The notes under the pieces were generated by a model. It saw only the letters and a list, made by a program, of their open reading frames with translations. It was not told the DNA's origin and made no database searches. A DNA stretch of 11,230 bases from Bacteroides sp. GTDB lineage: Bacteria; Bacteroidota; Bacteroidia; Bacteroidales; Bacteroidaceae. Both the position numbers and the translations under genes were made by a program. The stretch spans positions 1 to 11,230 of the forward strand of contig DXLM01000088.1 in assembly GCA_019414725.1 (NCBI GenBank), read 5' to 3'. Shown piece after piece: positions 1 through 6,311 of the stretch (position 1 is the stretch's first letter; each line of letters starts with the position of its first letter).

Positions 1-51
1 ACGACCCCGAGATTACAAATCACGTGCTCTGGCCAACTGAGCTAAAGAGGC
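1..51 (-). tRNA. tRNA-Thr (anticodon UGU), 3' part cut off by window edge
   Basis: Read on the minus strand, the sequence starts with acceptor strand GCCTCTT. D-stem GCTC/GAGC follows, with a GTTGGCCA-type D-loop, then an anticodon arm with loop TTTGTAA, giving anticodon UGU (Thr). The variable region GGGTCGT then runs off the window at position 1, so the T-arm and the 3' acceptor strand are missing. The anticodon stem CGTGA/TCTCG pairs at four of five positions and has a U29-U41 mismatch. Its own promoter lies at 95-125. From known Bacteroides gene order, this is probably the first of a tRNA cluster ahead of tuf, but those genes are outside the window. Confidence 0.93.
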
Positions 52-55
52 AAAT

Positions 56-102
56 TAACTTTGCAGCCACACAATCTCCGCGACTTAGCGGCTGCAAAGT
101 TA
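56..102. repeat. Perfect 13-bp inverted repeat in the tRNA-Thr leader
   Basis: TAACTTTGCAGCC (56-68) and its exact complement GGCTGCAAAGTTA (90-102) are separated by 21 nt. Each arm carries TAACTTTG, the -7 promoter motif, in opposite orientation. The right arm is the -7 element of the tRNA promoter. In RNA reading through from hpf, the arms could form a 13-bp hairpin ending 4 nt before the tRNA. RNA started at the tRNA promoter would lack the 5' arm. A smaller competing stem, CCGC/GCGG (78-81/88-91), overlaps it. Confidence 0.85.
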
Positions 103-125
103 GATATTATTTTCTAATCACAAAA
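95..125 (-). promoter_or_regulatory. Bacteroides-type promoter for the tRNA-Thr cluster
   Basis: On the minus strand, TTTTG (125-121) is followed after 18 nt by TAACTTTG (102-95). These match the Bacteroidota housekeeping -33 (TTTG) and -7 (TAnnTTTG) elements, with spacing close to the usual 19-21. Transcription would start near position 89-90, about 38 nt before the tRNA. The -7 element is also one arm of the inverted repeat at 56-102. The promoter begins just after the hpf stop codon. Confidence 0.7.
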
Positions 126-143
126 TATTTCCCGTGATTTTTT

Positions 144-443
144 TTACTTACCCTGCTGTTTTTCTTTCGCTTTCAGCAGTTGTTTAGAGAGTGCATCCAT
201 GCACACATCTATAGATTCTTCAAATGTATCACTTACCTTCTCAGCGTAAAACTCTGTATTCAGTGCCAAGACACGTACGCCAGCTTCTTTATTCATAGCT
301 GTTTCAGGTTTTACTACTTTTAAAGACACCTCTACTTTCTTTATATTATCGCAAAACTTCTCGAGCTTCTCTGCTTTTTTCTGAATAAAAGCTTCAAGTT
401 TTTCAGATGCATCGAAATGAATTGATTGAATTCTTACTTCCAT
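144..443 (-). CDS. hpf: Ribosome hibernation-promoting factor, short HPF/YfiA (RaiA) type
   Basis: This 99-residue protein starts MEVRIQSIHFDAS and has the beta-alpha-beta-beta-beta-alpha pattern of the S30AE/HPF family. Two lysine/glutamate-rich helices are visible (about residues 13-30 and 72-95). The length fits the short form, which lacks the C-terminal dimerisation domain of long HPF. Family members bind the decoding region of the 30S subunit and hold ribosomes inactive in stationary phase or starvation. It is the last gene of an rpsU-xerC-hpf run; the xerC stop lies 17 nt upstream. The start is set by a perfect SD in that gap, unusual for this phylum. No clear U-tract terminator follows, so transcripts may continue into the tRNA cluster. 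Confidence 0.92.
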   Translation of the reverse strand: MEVRIQSIHFDASEKLEAFIQKKAEKLEKFCDNIKKVEVSLKVVKPETAMNKEAGVRVLALNTEFYAEKVSDTFEESIDVCMDALSKQLLKAKEKQQGK

Positions 444-447
444 AAAA

Positions 448-455
448 ACCTCCTT
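448..455 (-). promoter_or_regulatory. Perfect Shine-Dalgarno sequence of hpf
   Basis: On the minus strand, AAGGAGGT lies 4 nt before the ATG of hpf (5 nt counted from the AGGAGG core). It is fully complementary to the canonical 16S 3' end. No comparable motif is seen before rpsU, the aminopeptidase, the carbonic anhydrase, the LuxR gene, the response regulator or the DUF1349 gene. It lies wholly within the 17-nt xerC-hpf gap. Confidence 0.85.
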
Positions 456-460
456 TTTCT

Positions 461-1351
461 TTACGCTCTAGGGTGAGCTTGTTCATAAACTTTTTTCAGT
501 TCTTCGAAAGTTGTATGAGTATAAACCTCCGTCGTAGTCAAGCTTTCATGCCCAAGCAATTCTTTTACCGCACCCAATTCTGCATGATTATTCAGCATCG
601 AGGTTGCAAAAGAGTGGCGCAACACATGAGGGCTTTTCTTTTTCAACGAAACAACCTTCGAAAGATTACGCTTCACTAAAAGATAAACCAGGCCAGGATA
701 TATCGGCTTCCCATTTCCACGAAGAAAAAAAGCTTCTCCACCACCTGGAAAACGTTCTTCTCTTACTGAAAGATAAGCGTTTAAGTCACTTTTCAATTTA
801 TCACCAAAAGGAATAAAACGCTGTTTATTTCTTTTCCCCGTTACTTTTATTTGCTTTAGAGATAAATCCACATCAGCATCCGTCAAACCAACGAGTTCAG
901 AAAGTCGAACTCCTGTTTCATAAAAAACCTCTAAAATAACTTTATCCCGAACACCCTCAAAACTTGTTCCAAAATCAGTTTCATCAAGCAAACGAGACAT
1001 ATCAGCCTCTTTCACAAAAACAGGCAAAGGTTTTTTCTTTTTAGGCCCCACCACTTTTTGAAGCGGATCCACAGAAACAACGCCTTGACGCAATAAGTAA
1101 CGATAAAAAGAACGAAGTGAACTTAACTTTCGATTTACCGAAGTAGCCGTATACCCTTCTTCCATCAATGAGAGAACCCATCCACGAATCAGACCAGCAT
1201 CTACAACAGTAAAATCCAAGCTTTCATCCACCGATTTAAAATACTCTTCAAACTTTTCAAGATCTATACCATAACTAACAATCGTTTTATCGGAATAGTT
1301 CTTCTCAAATTGAAGATATTTCAAAAAAGAATCTTTCAGCATAAAAAGCAT
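461..1351 (-). CDS. xerC: Tyrosine recombinase, XerC/XerD type
   Basis: This 296-residue site-specific recombinase has an N-terminal SAM-like core-binding domain (about 4-90) and a catalytic domain (about 108-290). The full active-site set is present: R149 in GVRLSELVGL, K173 in the beta-hairpin, H242 and R245 in HVLRHSFAT, H268 in LLGHESLTTTEVYTH, and nucleophile Y277. Length and architecture match chromosomal Xer proteins that resolve chromosome dimers at dif, not longer integrative-element integrases. Its place between rpsU and hpf also argues for a housekeeping gene. A second ATG three codons in (1342) gives a more typical family N-terminus, MLKDSFLKYLQ, and sits 11 nt after an AAAGG stretch, so it may be the true start. 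XerC and XerD cannot be firmly told apart here. Confidence 0.9.
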   Translation of the reverse strand: MLFMLKDSFLKYLQFEKNYSDKTIVSYGIDLEKFEEYFKSVDESLDFTVVDAGLIRGWVLSLMEEGYTATSVNRKLSSLRSFYRYLLRQGVVSVDPLQKVVGPKKKKPLPVFVKEADMSRLLDETDFGTSFEGVRDKVILEVFYETGVRLSELVGLTDADVDLSLKQIKVTGKRNKQRFIPFGDKLKSDLNAYLSVREERFPGGGEAFFLRGNGKPIYPGLVYLLVKRNLSKVVSLKKKSPHVLRHSFATSMLNNHAELGAVKELLGHESLTTTEVYTHTTFEELKKVYEQAHPRA

Positions 1352-1391
1352 CGCCTTTATTATTCAGCAACGAATTTATGAAAAAGAATTC

Positions 1392-1419
1392 AATAATTCA
1401 AAGTTTTTACGGAATTATT
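1392..1419 (-). repeat. AT-rich inverted repeat at the rpsU-xerC junction
   Basis: AATAATTC (1392-1399) and GAATTATT (1412-1419) are perfect complements separated by 12 nt. In the rpsU-xerC transcript this forms a weak 8-bp hairpin that includes part of the rpsU stop codon. It has no T-tract, so it is not a standard terminator. It may be an RNA processing or attenuation element, or chance in AT-rich DNA. Confidence 0.4.
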
Positions 1420-1609
1420 ATTCTTCTACTTGGTGCATTTTCTGAACGTAAACAGCACGTTCCATTTTCAGTCTTTTCAAAACAGACGGTTTGTCATACT
1501 GCTGTCTGCTTCTCAATTCTTTTACAACACCTGTTTTTTCAAATTTTCTTTTGAACTTCTTCAGCGCTTTTTCAATGTTTTCGCCTTCTTTTACTGGTAC
1601 TACAATCAT
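1418..1609 (-). CDS. rpsU: 30S ribosomal protein bS21
   Basis: This 63-residue, highly basic protein begins MIVVPVKEGENIEKALKKFKRKFEK and continues with an arginine/lysine-rich helix (RSRQQYDKPSVLKRLKMER), the bS21 pattern. bS21 sits on the 30S platform by the 16S rRNA 3' end. Work in Bacteroidota (Flavobacterium) shows that bS21, with bS18 and bS6, helps sequester the anti-SD. It is the first gene of the rpsU-xerC-hpf unit, with a good promoter at 1665-1696. The 28 nt before its ATG are A/T-rich with no SD. The reading frame is complete. Confidence 0.95.
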   Translation of the reverse strand: MIVVPVKEGENIEKALKKFKRKFEKTGVVKELRSRQQYDKPSVLKRLKMERAVYVQKMHQVEE

Positions 1610-1664
1610 GTTTTTAAAATTAAAGTATGTTGTTATTAAATTATTCGATAGTCGAATTGCGGCG

Positions 1665-1696
1665 CAAAATTACACATACTTTCTTTATTTACAAAA
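1665..1696 (-). promoter_or_regulatory. Promoter of the rpsU-xerC-hpf operon
   Basis: On the minus strand, TTTTG (1696-1692) is followed after exactly 19 nt by TAATTTTG (1672-1665). This is a full match to the Bacteroides -33/-7 consensus. The predicted start is around 1658-1660, giving a leader of about 50 nt before rpsU. It shares the 170-nt divergent gap (1610-1779) with the aminopeptidase promoter. Confidence 0.75.
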
Positions 1697-1734
1697 CTTT
1701 CCAGTATATTTTATCGAAAATAGCACAGAAATCG

Positions 1735-1742
1735 TACCTTTG
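1735..1742 (+). promoter_or_regulatory. -7 promoter element for the aminopeptidase-carbonic anhydrase unit
   Basis: TACCTTTG matches TAnnTTTG and would start a transcript about 30 nt before the aminopeptidase ATG. No TTG is present at the expected -33 distance (around 1712-1716), so the promoter is incomplete or weak. Confidence 0.5.
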
Positions 1743-1779
1743 CTTTTAATAGAAAGACTTTGATAAATATATTTTTACT

Positions 1780-3558
1780 ATGAAGGAAGAAATAAAAAAA
1801 AGAATAATCTCTTTACGCGCTTTCATGAAACGACAAGGAATTGCTGCTTTCATTATACCAAGCACAGATCCTCATTCAGGTGAATATGTACCAGAGCATT
1901 GGGAATCACGCAAATGGATTTCCGGATTTACCGGTTCTGCAGGAACTGTTGTCATTACTAAAGACAAAGCAGGATTATGGACTGACTCAAGATATTTTTT
2001 ACAAGCATCAGAACAATTACAAGATACAGGTATCACCCTGTTCAAAGACCGGCTTCCAGACACCCCCACCATTGCTGAATGGTTGGGAGAAGTCCTGCAC
2101 TCAGGTGATAAAGTTGGTATAGACGGCTGGGTTAATACCGTAGCAGAAGTAGAAAGTCTCCGTATTTCACTTGCCTCTAAAGAGCTTCAATTGGTATCTG
2201 TTGACGATCCTTTCAATCTTTTATGGGAAGATCGTCCCCCTTTACCTCAAAGCTCACCGTTTATTTTACCTCTGGAATACAGTGGCATGTCTTGTTCCGA
2301 TAAGTTGACTCTAGTAAGAGAAAGTCTCTGTCGTAATCAAGCGGATGGCATTTTAATTTCCGCCCTCGATGAAATAGCGTGGACATTAAATTTGAGAGGA
2401 AGTGATATACACTGCAACCCTGTTTTTATCAGCTATCTATTTATTACTCAAACAGATGCGACCTTATACATTTTACCAGAAAAGCTTACAGCAGAAGTCA
2501 AGGCATATCTCACACAGAATCAAATTCAGACAAAAGACTATACAGAGATAGAAAATGACCTGCTTCAATACAAGGGAAATAGTATTCAGCTTTCTCCAGA
2601 AACCAACTACACTCTCTATCAAGCTGCATCAACATCAGCCAGTATCATTAAACAGCCCTCACCAATACGTTTACTGAAAGCCGTAAAAAATGAAACCGAA
2701 ATCAAAGGGTTCCATCAGGCAATGGTGCGCGACGGAGTAGCAATGGTACGCTTCCTGATATGGTTGAAGGAGAACGTGCAAAGTGGTATGGAAACAGAAC
2801 TTTCTGTTGACCGCAAGCTGTACGAACTACGATCCGAACAATGCCTCTTTCAGGGCATCAGCTTCGACACCATTGCCGGCTATCAGGAACATGGAGCCAT
2901 TGTCCATTATGAAGCAACGCCTGAAACATCTTCCATCTTGCAAGCAAAAGGACTGCTATTACTCGACAGCGGGGCACAATACCTGGATGGAACAACAGAT
3001 ATAACCCGAACAATTGTACTAGGAGAAGTTTCTGATGAACAAAAAACGGATTACACACTCGTTTTAAAAGGATTCATCGCTTTATCGCAAGCAGAGTTTC
3101 CACAAGGAACGTGTGGTACACAGTTAGATGTACTTGCACGCCAGTTTATGTGGAAAGCAGGCATCAACTACGGACATGGCACAGGACATGGCGTAGGGCA
3201 TTTCCTAAATGTACACGAAGGGCCTCATCAAATACGTATGAACCATATCCCCACTCCTTTACAACCAGGCATGACAATAACGAACGAGCCAGGCATCTAC
3301 AAATCCGGACGGTATGGCATCCGTACAGAAAATACAATGCTTGTAGTACCCGCACGTGAAACCGAATTTGGAGTTTTCTATAAATTCGAACCACTTACAT
3401 TATGTCCGATCGACAAAGAAGCTATTCGCATAGATTTATTGACTGACGAAGAGATTGAGTGGTTGAACAGCTATCACCAGAGAGTATACGATACGCTTTC
3501 TCCAATGCTTACATCCGACGAGCAGAACTGGTTGAAAGAAGCTACCGCACGCTTATAA
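1780..3558 (+). CDS. Xaa-Pro aminopeptidase (M24B, three-domain APP type)
   Basis: This 592-residue metallopeptidase removes an N-terminal residue preceding proline. There is no signal peptide, so it should be cytoplasmic and act in peptide breakdown. It has two creatinase-like N domains (about 5-140 and 160-300), the M24 'pita-bread' catalytic domain (about 308-530) and the extra C-terminal M24_C segment (about 535-590) typical of the long aminopeptidase P (APP1-like) family. By alignment with human XPNPEP1, the metal ligands are D396 (LLDSGAQ), D407 (GTTDITRT), H470 (GHGTGHGVGH), E503 (TNEPGIY) and E517 (RTENTM). All are present, so the enzyme should be active. The start has no SD, which is normal in this clade. 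The carbonic anhydrase gene follows after 23 nt, probably co-transcribed. Confidence 0.94.
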   Translation: MKEEIKKRIISLRAFMKRQGIAAFIIPSTDPHSGEYVPEHWESRKWISGFTGSAGTVVITKDKAGLWTDSRYFLQASEQLQDTGITLFKDRLPDTPTIAEWLGEVLHSGDKVGIDGWVNTVAEVESLRISLASKELQLVSVDDPFNLLWEDRPPLPQSSPFILPLEYSGMSCSDKLTLVRESLCRNQADGILISALDEIAWTLNLRGSDIHCNPVFISYLFITQTDATLYILPEKLTAEVKAYLTQNQIQTKDYTEIENDLLQYKGNSIQLSPETNYTLYQAASTSASIIKQPSPIRLLKAVKNETEIKGFHQAMVRDGVAMVRFLIWLKENVQSGMETELSVDRKLYELRSEQCLFQGISFDTIAGYQEHGAIVHYEATPETSSILQAKGLLLLDSGAQYLDGTTDITRTIVLGEVSDEQKTDYTLVLKGFIALSQAEFPQGTCGTQLDVLARQFMWKAGINYGHGTGHGVGHFLNVHEGPHQIRMNHIPTPLQPGMTITNEPGIYKSGRYGIRTENTMLVVPARETEFGVFYKFEPLTLCPIDKEAIRIDLLTDEEIEWLNSYHQRVYDTLSPMLTSDEQNWLKEATARL

Positions 3559-3581
3559 ATTCAAACGAAATAAAGATAATT

Positions 3582-4097
3582 ATGGCACTAATAAAATCAG
3601 TCAGAGGATTCACTCCTCAAATAGGTGAAAACTGCTACCTTGCCGACAATGCTACCATCATAGGTGACGTCGTTATGGGACGAGATTGCAGTATATGGTT
3701 TAATGCAGTCTTACGAGGTGATGTCAACTCTATCCGTATCGGTGACAGAGTAAATATTCAGGACGGTACCGTATTACATACTCTTTATGAAAAATCTACT
3801 GTCGAAATAGGAAATGATGTTTCTATCGGACACAATGTCACCCTCCATGGAGCCTGCGTACACGATAATGCCCTCATCGGCATGGGTTCCACTCTCCTCG
3901 ACCATGCTGTAGTAGGAGAAGGAGCTATAGTAGCTGCAGGTGCACTGGTTTTAGCAAATACTGTTATAGAGCCTCATACCCTTTGGGGTGGAGTTCCTGC
4001 TAAGTTTATAAAGAAAGTAGACCCTGAACAAAGTAAAGAGCTGAACCAAAAGATAGCAAACGGATATTTGATGTATGCTTCCTGGTTTAAGGAATAA
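3582..4097 (+). CDS. Gamma carbonic anhydrase family protein (YrdA/CamH-like left-handed beta-helix)
   Basis: This 171-residue protein consists of hexapeptide repeats (I/V/L-G-x-x pattern from about residue 12 to 135) plus a C-terminal helix, as in trimeric gamma-class carbonic anhydrases. The three predicted zinc ligands are H66 (DGTVLH), H84 and H89 (SIGHNVTLHG). The family residues R45 and D47 (RGD) and Q60/D61 are present. It lacks the acidic loop of the archaeal Cam enzyme, as CamH/YrdA members do, so hydration of CO2 is possible but not assured. The frame is open upstream to an ATG at 3459, but that would overlap the aminopeptidase by 100 nt and add 41 unrelated residues. The ATG at 3582 (MALIKSVRGFTPQIGENCYL) fits the family. 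Transcription ends at the stem at 4101-4151. Confidence 0.92.
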   Translation: MALIKSVRGFTPQIGENCYLADNATIIGDVVMGRDCSIWFNAVLRGDVNSIRIGDRVNIQDGTVLHTLYEKSTVEIGNDVSIGHNVTLHGACVHDNALIGMGSTLLDHAVVGEGAIVAAGALVLANTVIEPHTLWGGVPAKFIKKVDPEQSKELNQKIANGYLMYASWFKE

Positions 4098-4100
4098 TAC

Positions 4101-4151
4101 AAAAAGCGGAGAACAGACCAATTTATACACAGTTGCCGTTCTCCGCTTTTT
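4101..4151. terminator. Bidirectional terminator between convergent genes
   Basis: AAAAAGCGGAGAAC (4101-4114) and GTTCTCCGCTTTTT (4138-4151) form a perfect 14-bp stem with a 23-nt loop. The GC-rich core is flanked by A5 and T5, so each strand ends in a U-run. It starts 4 nt after the carbonic anhydrase stop and lies 3 nt from the stop of the minus-strand lipoprotein gene, so it can end both units. Confidence 0.9.
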
Positions 4152-4153
4152 AC

Positions 4154-5401
4154 TTAACCAGCATTTTCGTCTTTTATAAATGCCCCATATGAATTAAACA
4201 ACCAGCGGGTTCCATCTATCAACAAAACATGATAATTTCCTTCCCTTCTGTCTACATCTGTAATTCCGACATCTGCTGCTGTATTTTTCCAATACGAAAT
4301 AATACCTGAAGGCAACAATGGTAACATCGAATCCGGCCATATCTGCCCTCCCCCATTTATGCGTAACCATTCATAATCACCATCAAACAAGAAACTGAAT
4401 CCATTTGGTAAAGCAACAGATACAAGTGGATTATTACAATCATAATTCCATGAAATTTTCATCTGATAAACTTCTGTAAAATAGTTTTTCAGAAATCCCT
4501 GAATCCGACTGATTTGAATCACAAAAGTTTTTTCACCTCCATAGGTAGAAATCGCCTTAGCAGGATGCACCTGTAAGGTATAATAATCTTTCTGGTCACG
4601 GGAAACAGAGGTAATACGTGCATTGGGTTCAGAATCCCAAATCTGTTCCATCACCTTCTGAGGCAGTAAATCAATCACAGTTTGCGGCAACTCCGGAAAC
4701 AACAATTCTCCGTTTTCTTCTACAACTGTCCGATCAAATTCCCCACTAACCAAAGTCCATTCTCCTTCTTTATCAAAAAGAAGCAGATAAGTATCATCTA
4801 TCCATACCCGATAAGCAGGCATAGAAGGATTCAACTGCTCCGAACCAATAATAATTCGTGTAATCTCTCTACCCGGAAATGCTTGTAAAATATAATTCTT
4901 TATCTTCTCAGACAAATATTCTTCGCCAACTTCAACAGGATATTCATATCCCAGACAACGATTCTCATAATGCTGGAAAGCCAGTTTTCTTCCGTCACTC
5001 AACTCTGCTGTCAATCCCTCCTTGATTGCATAAATGGCGGAAACTGATATCTCACCAAATTTGGCTTCCATAAAGTCGTACATCTCTCCCAGAAACTTAC
5101 GCGCGAAAATCTGCATTCCTGCATTAGGGAAACAAACCTTTGTCCAACTTCCTTCGTTAGTAAAATCTACTTCTACATTATTCGACAAGAGAGCATGATA
5201 CCCTCTCTCTTCCTCATTAATCCGTGAAATCTGTTCAATCATTGCTCCAGGAAACCAAGCAGACACAAACAACGAGATATCGGAAGGAACATCTTGCACA
5301 GATACAACTTCTTCAACATCGTCTCCCGAACAGGAAGTTATCCACGGAAACGTTCCACACAAAACAAGGAACAAATAACATATACAGAACAACTTCTTCA
5401 T
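4154..5401 (-). CDS. Lipoprotein with about six PepSY-like (DUF2874-type) repeats
   Basis: This 415-residue protein begins with a lipoprotein signal (MKKLFCICYLFLVLCGTFPWITSC), with lipidated Cys at 24. After the cysteine comes SGDDVEE, an acidic stretch of the kind that sends Bacteroidota lipoproteins to the cell surface. The rest divides into units of about 50-65 residues: an amphipathic helix often ending FPG, then strands with 'Y-x-V/A-x-L... V-x-F... G-x-W'. Rough units are 42-90, 97-150, 163-218, 238-295, 300-350 and 357-410. This is the pattern of the putative beta-lactamase-inhibitor-like PepSY-like family of Bacteroides. Units 1 and 3 are clearest; units 2, 4 and 5 are diverged. Function and ligand are unknown. 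It lies 121 nt downstream of a LuxR-type regulator on the same strand, which may control it. Confidence 0.75.
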   Translation of the reverse strand: MKKLFCICYLFLVLCGTFPWITSCSGDDVEEVVSVQDVPSDISLFVSAWFPGAMIEQISRINEEERGYHALLSNNVEVDFTNEGSWTKVCFPNAGMQIFARKFLGEMYDFMEAKFGEISVSAIYAIKEGLTAELSDGRKLAFQHYENRCLGYEYPVEVGEEYLSEKIKNYILQAFPGREITRIIIGSEQLNPSMPAYRVWIDDTYLLLFDKEGEWTLVSGEFDRTVVEENGELLFPELPQTVIDLLPQKVMEQIWDSEPNARITSVSRDQKDYYTLQVHPAKAISTYGGEKTFVIQISRIQGFLKNYFTEVYQMKISWNYDCNNPLVSVALPNGFSFLFDGDYEWLRINGGGQIWPDSMLPLLPSGIISYWKNTAADVGITDVDRREGNYHVLLIDGTRWLFNSYGAFIKDENAG

Positions 5402-5467
5402 AAGCCCCTACAATTAAGTTGTTAAAGTTAAGCATTTTAGCTGACAGCAACGAATATTCCTTGTTAA

Positions 5468-5495
5468 AAAAGCAACAAAGTACCAAAAGGCTTTT
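5468..5495 (-). terminator. Possible weak terminator downstream of the LuxR gene
   Basis: On the minus strand, AAAAGC (5495-5490) pairs with GCTTTT (5473-5468), and the run of T continues for two more bases. The 6-bp stem with a 16-nt loop is weak. It lies about 28 nt after the regulator stop codon, in the 121-nt gap before the lipoprotein gene. No convincing -33/-7 promoter for the lipoprotein gene was found in the gap: TACTTTG is one base short, and TAACTTTA has one mismatch. Confidence 0.3.
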
Positions 5496-5522
5496 ACAAT
5501 CTATGATGCAAAATAAAAACAA

Positions 5523-6275
5523 CTATAGCAAATGTAATTCACGTGCGATGCCAAAAGCCTGAGCAGAGTTGCTTACTTGTAGTTTTTGCAGGATATTTTG
5601 CCTATGACGGCTAACGGTATGTATGCTGAGAGAAAGCTCTTCAGCTATTTCTTTACTCGACTTTCCCCTTCCTATTAATATCAGAATTTCTTTTTCACGT
5701 CTTGAAAGCAAGTCGGAACAGTCGTACGTATCAATATCTATACGACTTCCATCAGCTGAATTTACAATCATGCTTCCTATGGAAGAAACTTCAGTCAGAT
5801 TATATAAACACAAGGCCAGACAAATATTCCCTGTATCCTGTGCTATGACATAAAACATACGGTGTAAAACCTGATGGTATTTTCCCACACTGTCACACAT
5901 CCGAAGATACTCTTCCAGATAATAATCACTGCGCTGCTTCTCTAAAGCATTTTTAAGGAAATGCAAAAAGCGTAATTCACGAGTATGTTTCTTCACCAAA
6001 TCATCGGGATGAATCCGACTGAATATTTCTTCTTCCCAGATAGATTCAATAAGATGACATTCCCCATGCAAAGCTATGCCTAAAAACTCTCCTACCTTAC
6101 CATAATAAATATAACTTCGGTTAGAACCCATATCACTCAGAACTGCTATCGAATTTTCTACCTCAGCATACATCGAAGCAACCTGTTTATAATGTGTAAG
6201 ATACCGGTTCAGGTTTACTTCCCCTGCAAAATCTTGTGCAAGCAGTTCGTTGTTCAATGCAGTCTTTACATTCAT
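5523..6275 (-). CDS. LuxR-family transcriptional regulator with PAS-like N-terminal domain
   Basis: This 250-residue protein has a C-terminal LuxR/FixJ-type helix-turn-helix at about 188-245 (LSRREKEILILIGRGKSSKEIA, then SIHTVSRHRQNILQKL), which binds DNA. Residues about 30-165 resemble a PAS_3-like sensory fold: an initial helix, a strand around YIYYGKVGEFLG, an 'IHPDDL' motif typical of PAS_3 domains, and strands at 135-160. There is no N-terminal receiver domain and no transmembrane segment, so it is probably a cytoplasmic one-component sensor with unknown ligand. It is divergent from the DUF1349 gene across a 109-nt gap and upstream of the PepSY-like lipoprotein; either is a candidate target. 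The start has no SD. The frame is intact. Confidence 0.85.
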   Translation of the reverse strand: MNVKTALNNELLAQDFAGEVNLNRYLTHYKQVASMYAEVENSIAVLSDMGSNRSYIYYGKVGEFLGIALHGECHLIESIWEEEIFSRIHPDDLVKKHTRELRFLHFLKNALEKQRSDYYLEEYLRMCDSVGKYHQVLHRMFYVIAQDTGNICLALCLYNLTEVSSIGSMIVNSADGSRIDIDTYDCSDLLSRREKEILILIGRGKSSKEIAEELSLSIHTVSRHRQNILQKLQVSNSAQAFGIARELHLL

Positions 6276-6311
6276 AACGGGAGAGAGAATAAAAATGGTT
6301 ATTTATCAGTA

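Noticed and set aside
56..63. Plus-strand TAACTTTG as a second promoter pointing away from the tRNA
   Set aside because: No -33 TTG/TTTG lies 18-21 nt upstream (inside the tRNA), and no plus-strand gene follows. It is better explained as the mirror arm of the palindrome.
116..145. Plus-strand stem AATCAC/GTGATT followed by a run of T, resembling a terminator
   Set aside because: The stem is only 6 bp and AT-rich, and no plus-strand gene is present to be terminated. On the minus strand, where hpf lies, it has no U-run.
473..816. Plus-strand open frames antisense to xerC
   Set aside because: They mirror the conserved catalytic part of the recombinase and show no family pattern or start signals.
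461..1351. The tyrosine recombinase next to a tRNA as a sign of an integrated element
   Set aside because: hpf lies between it and the tRNA, its length and operon are those of housekeeping Xer genes, and no attachment-site repeats or phage/ICE genes are present.
3459..3581. N-terminal extension of the carbonic anhydrase from an upstream ATG
   Set aside because: It overlaps the aminopeptidase coding region by 100 nt, and the 41 extra residues do not fit the beta-helix family; the ATG at 3582 does.
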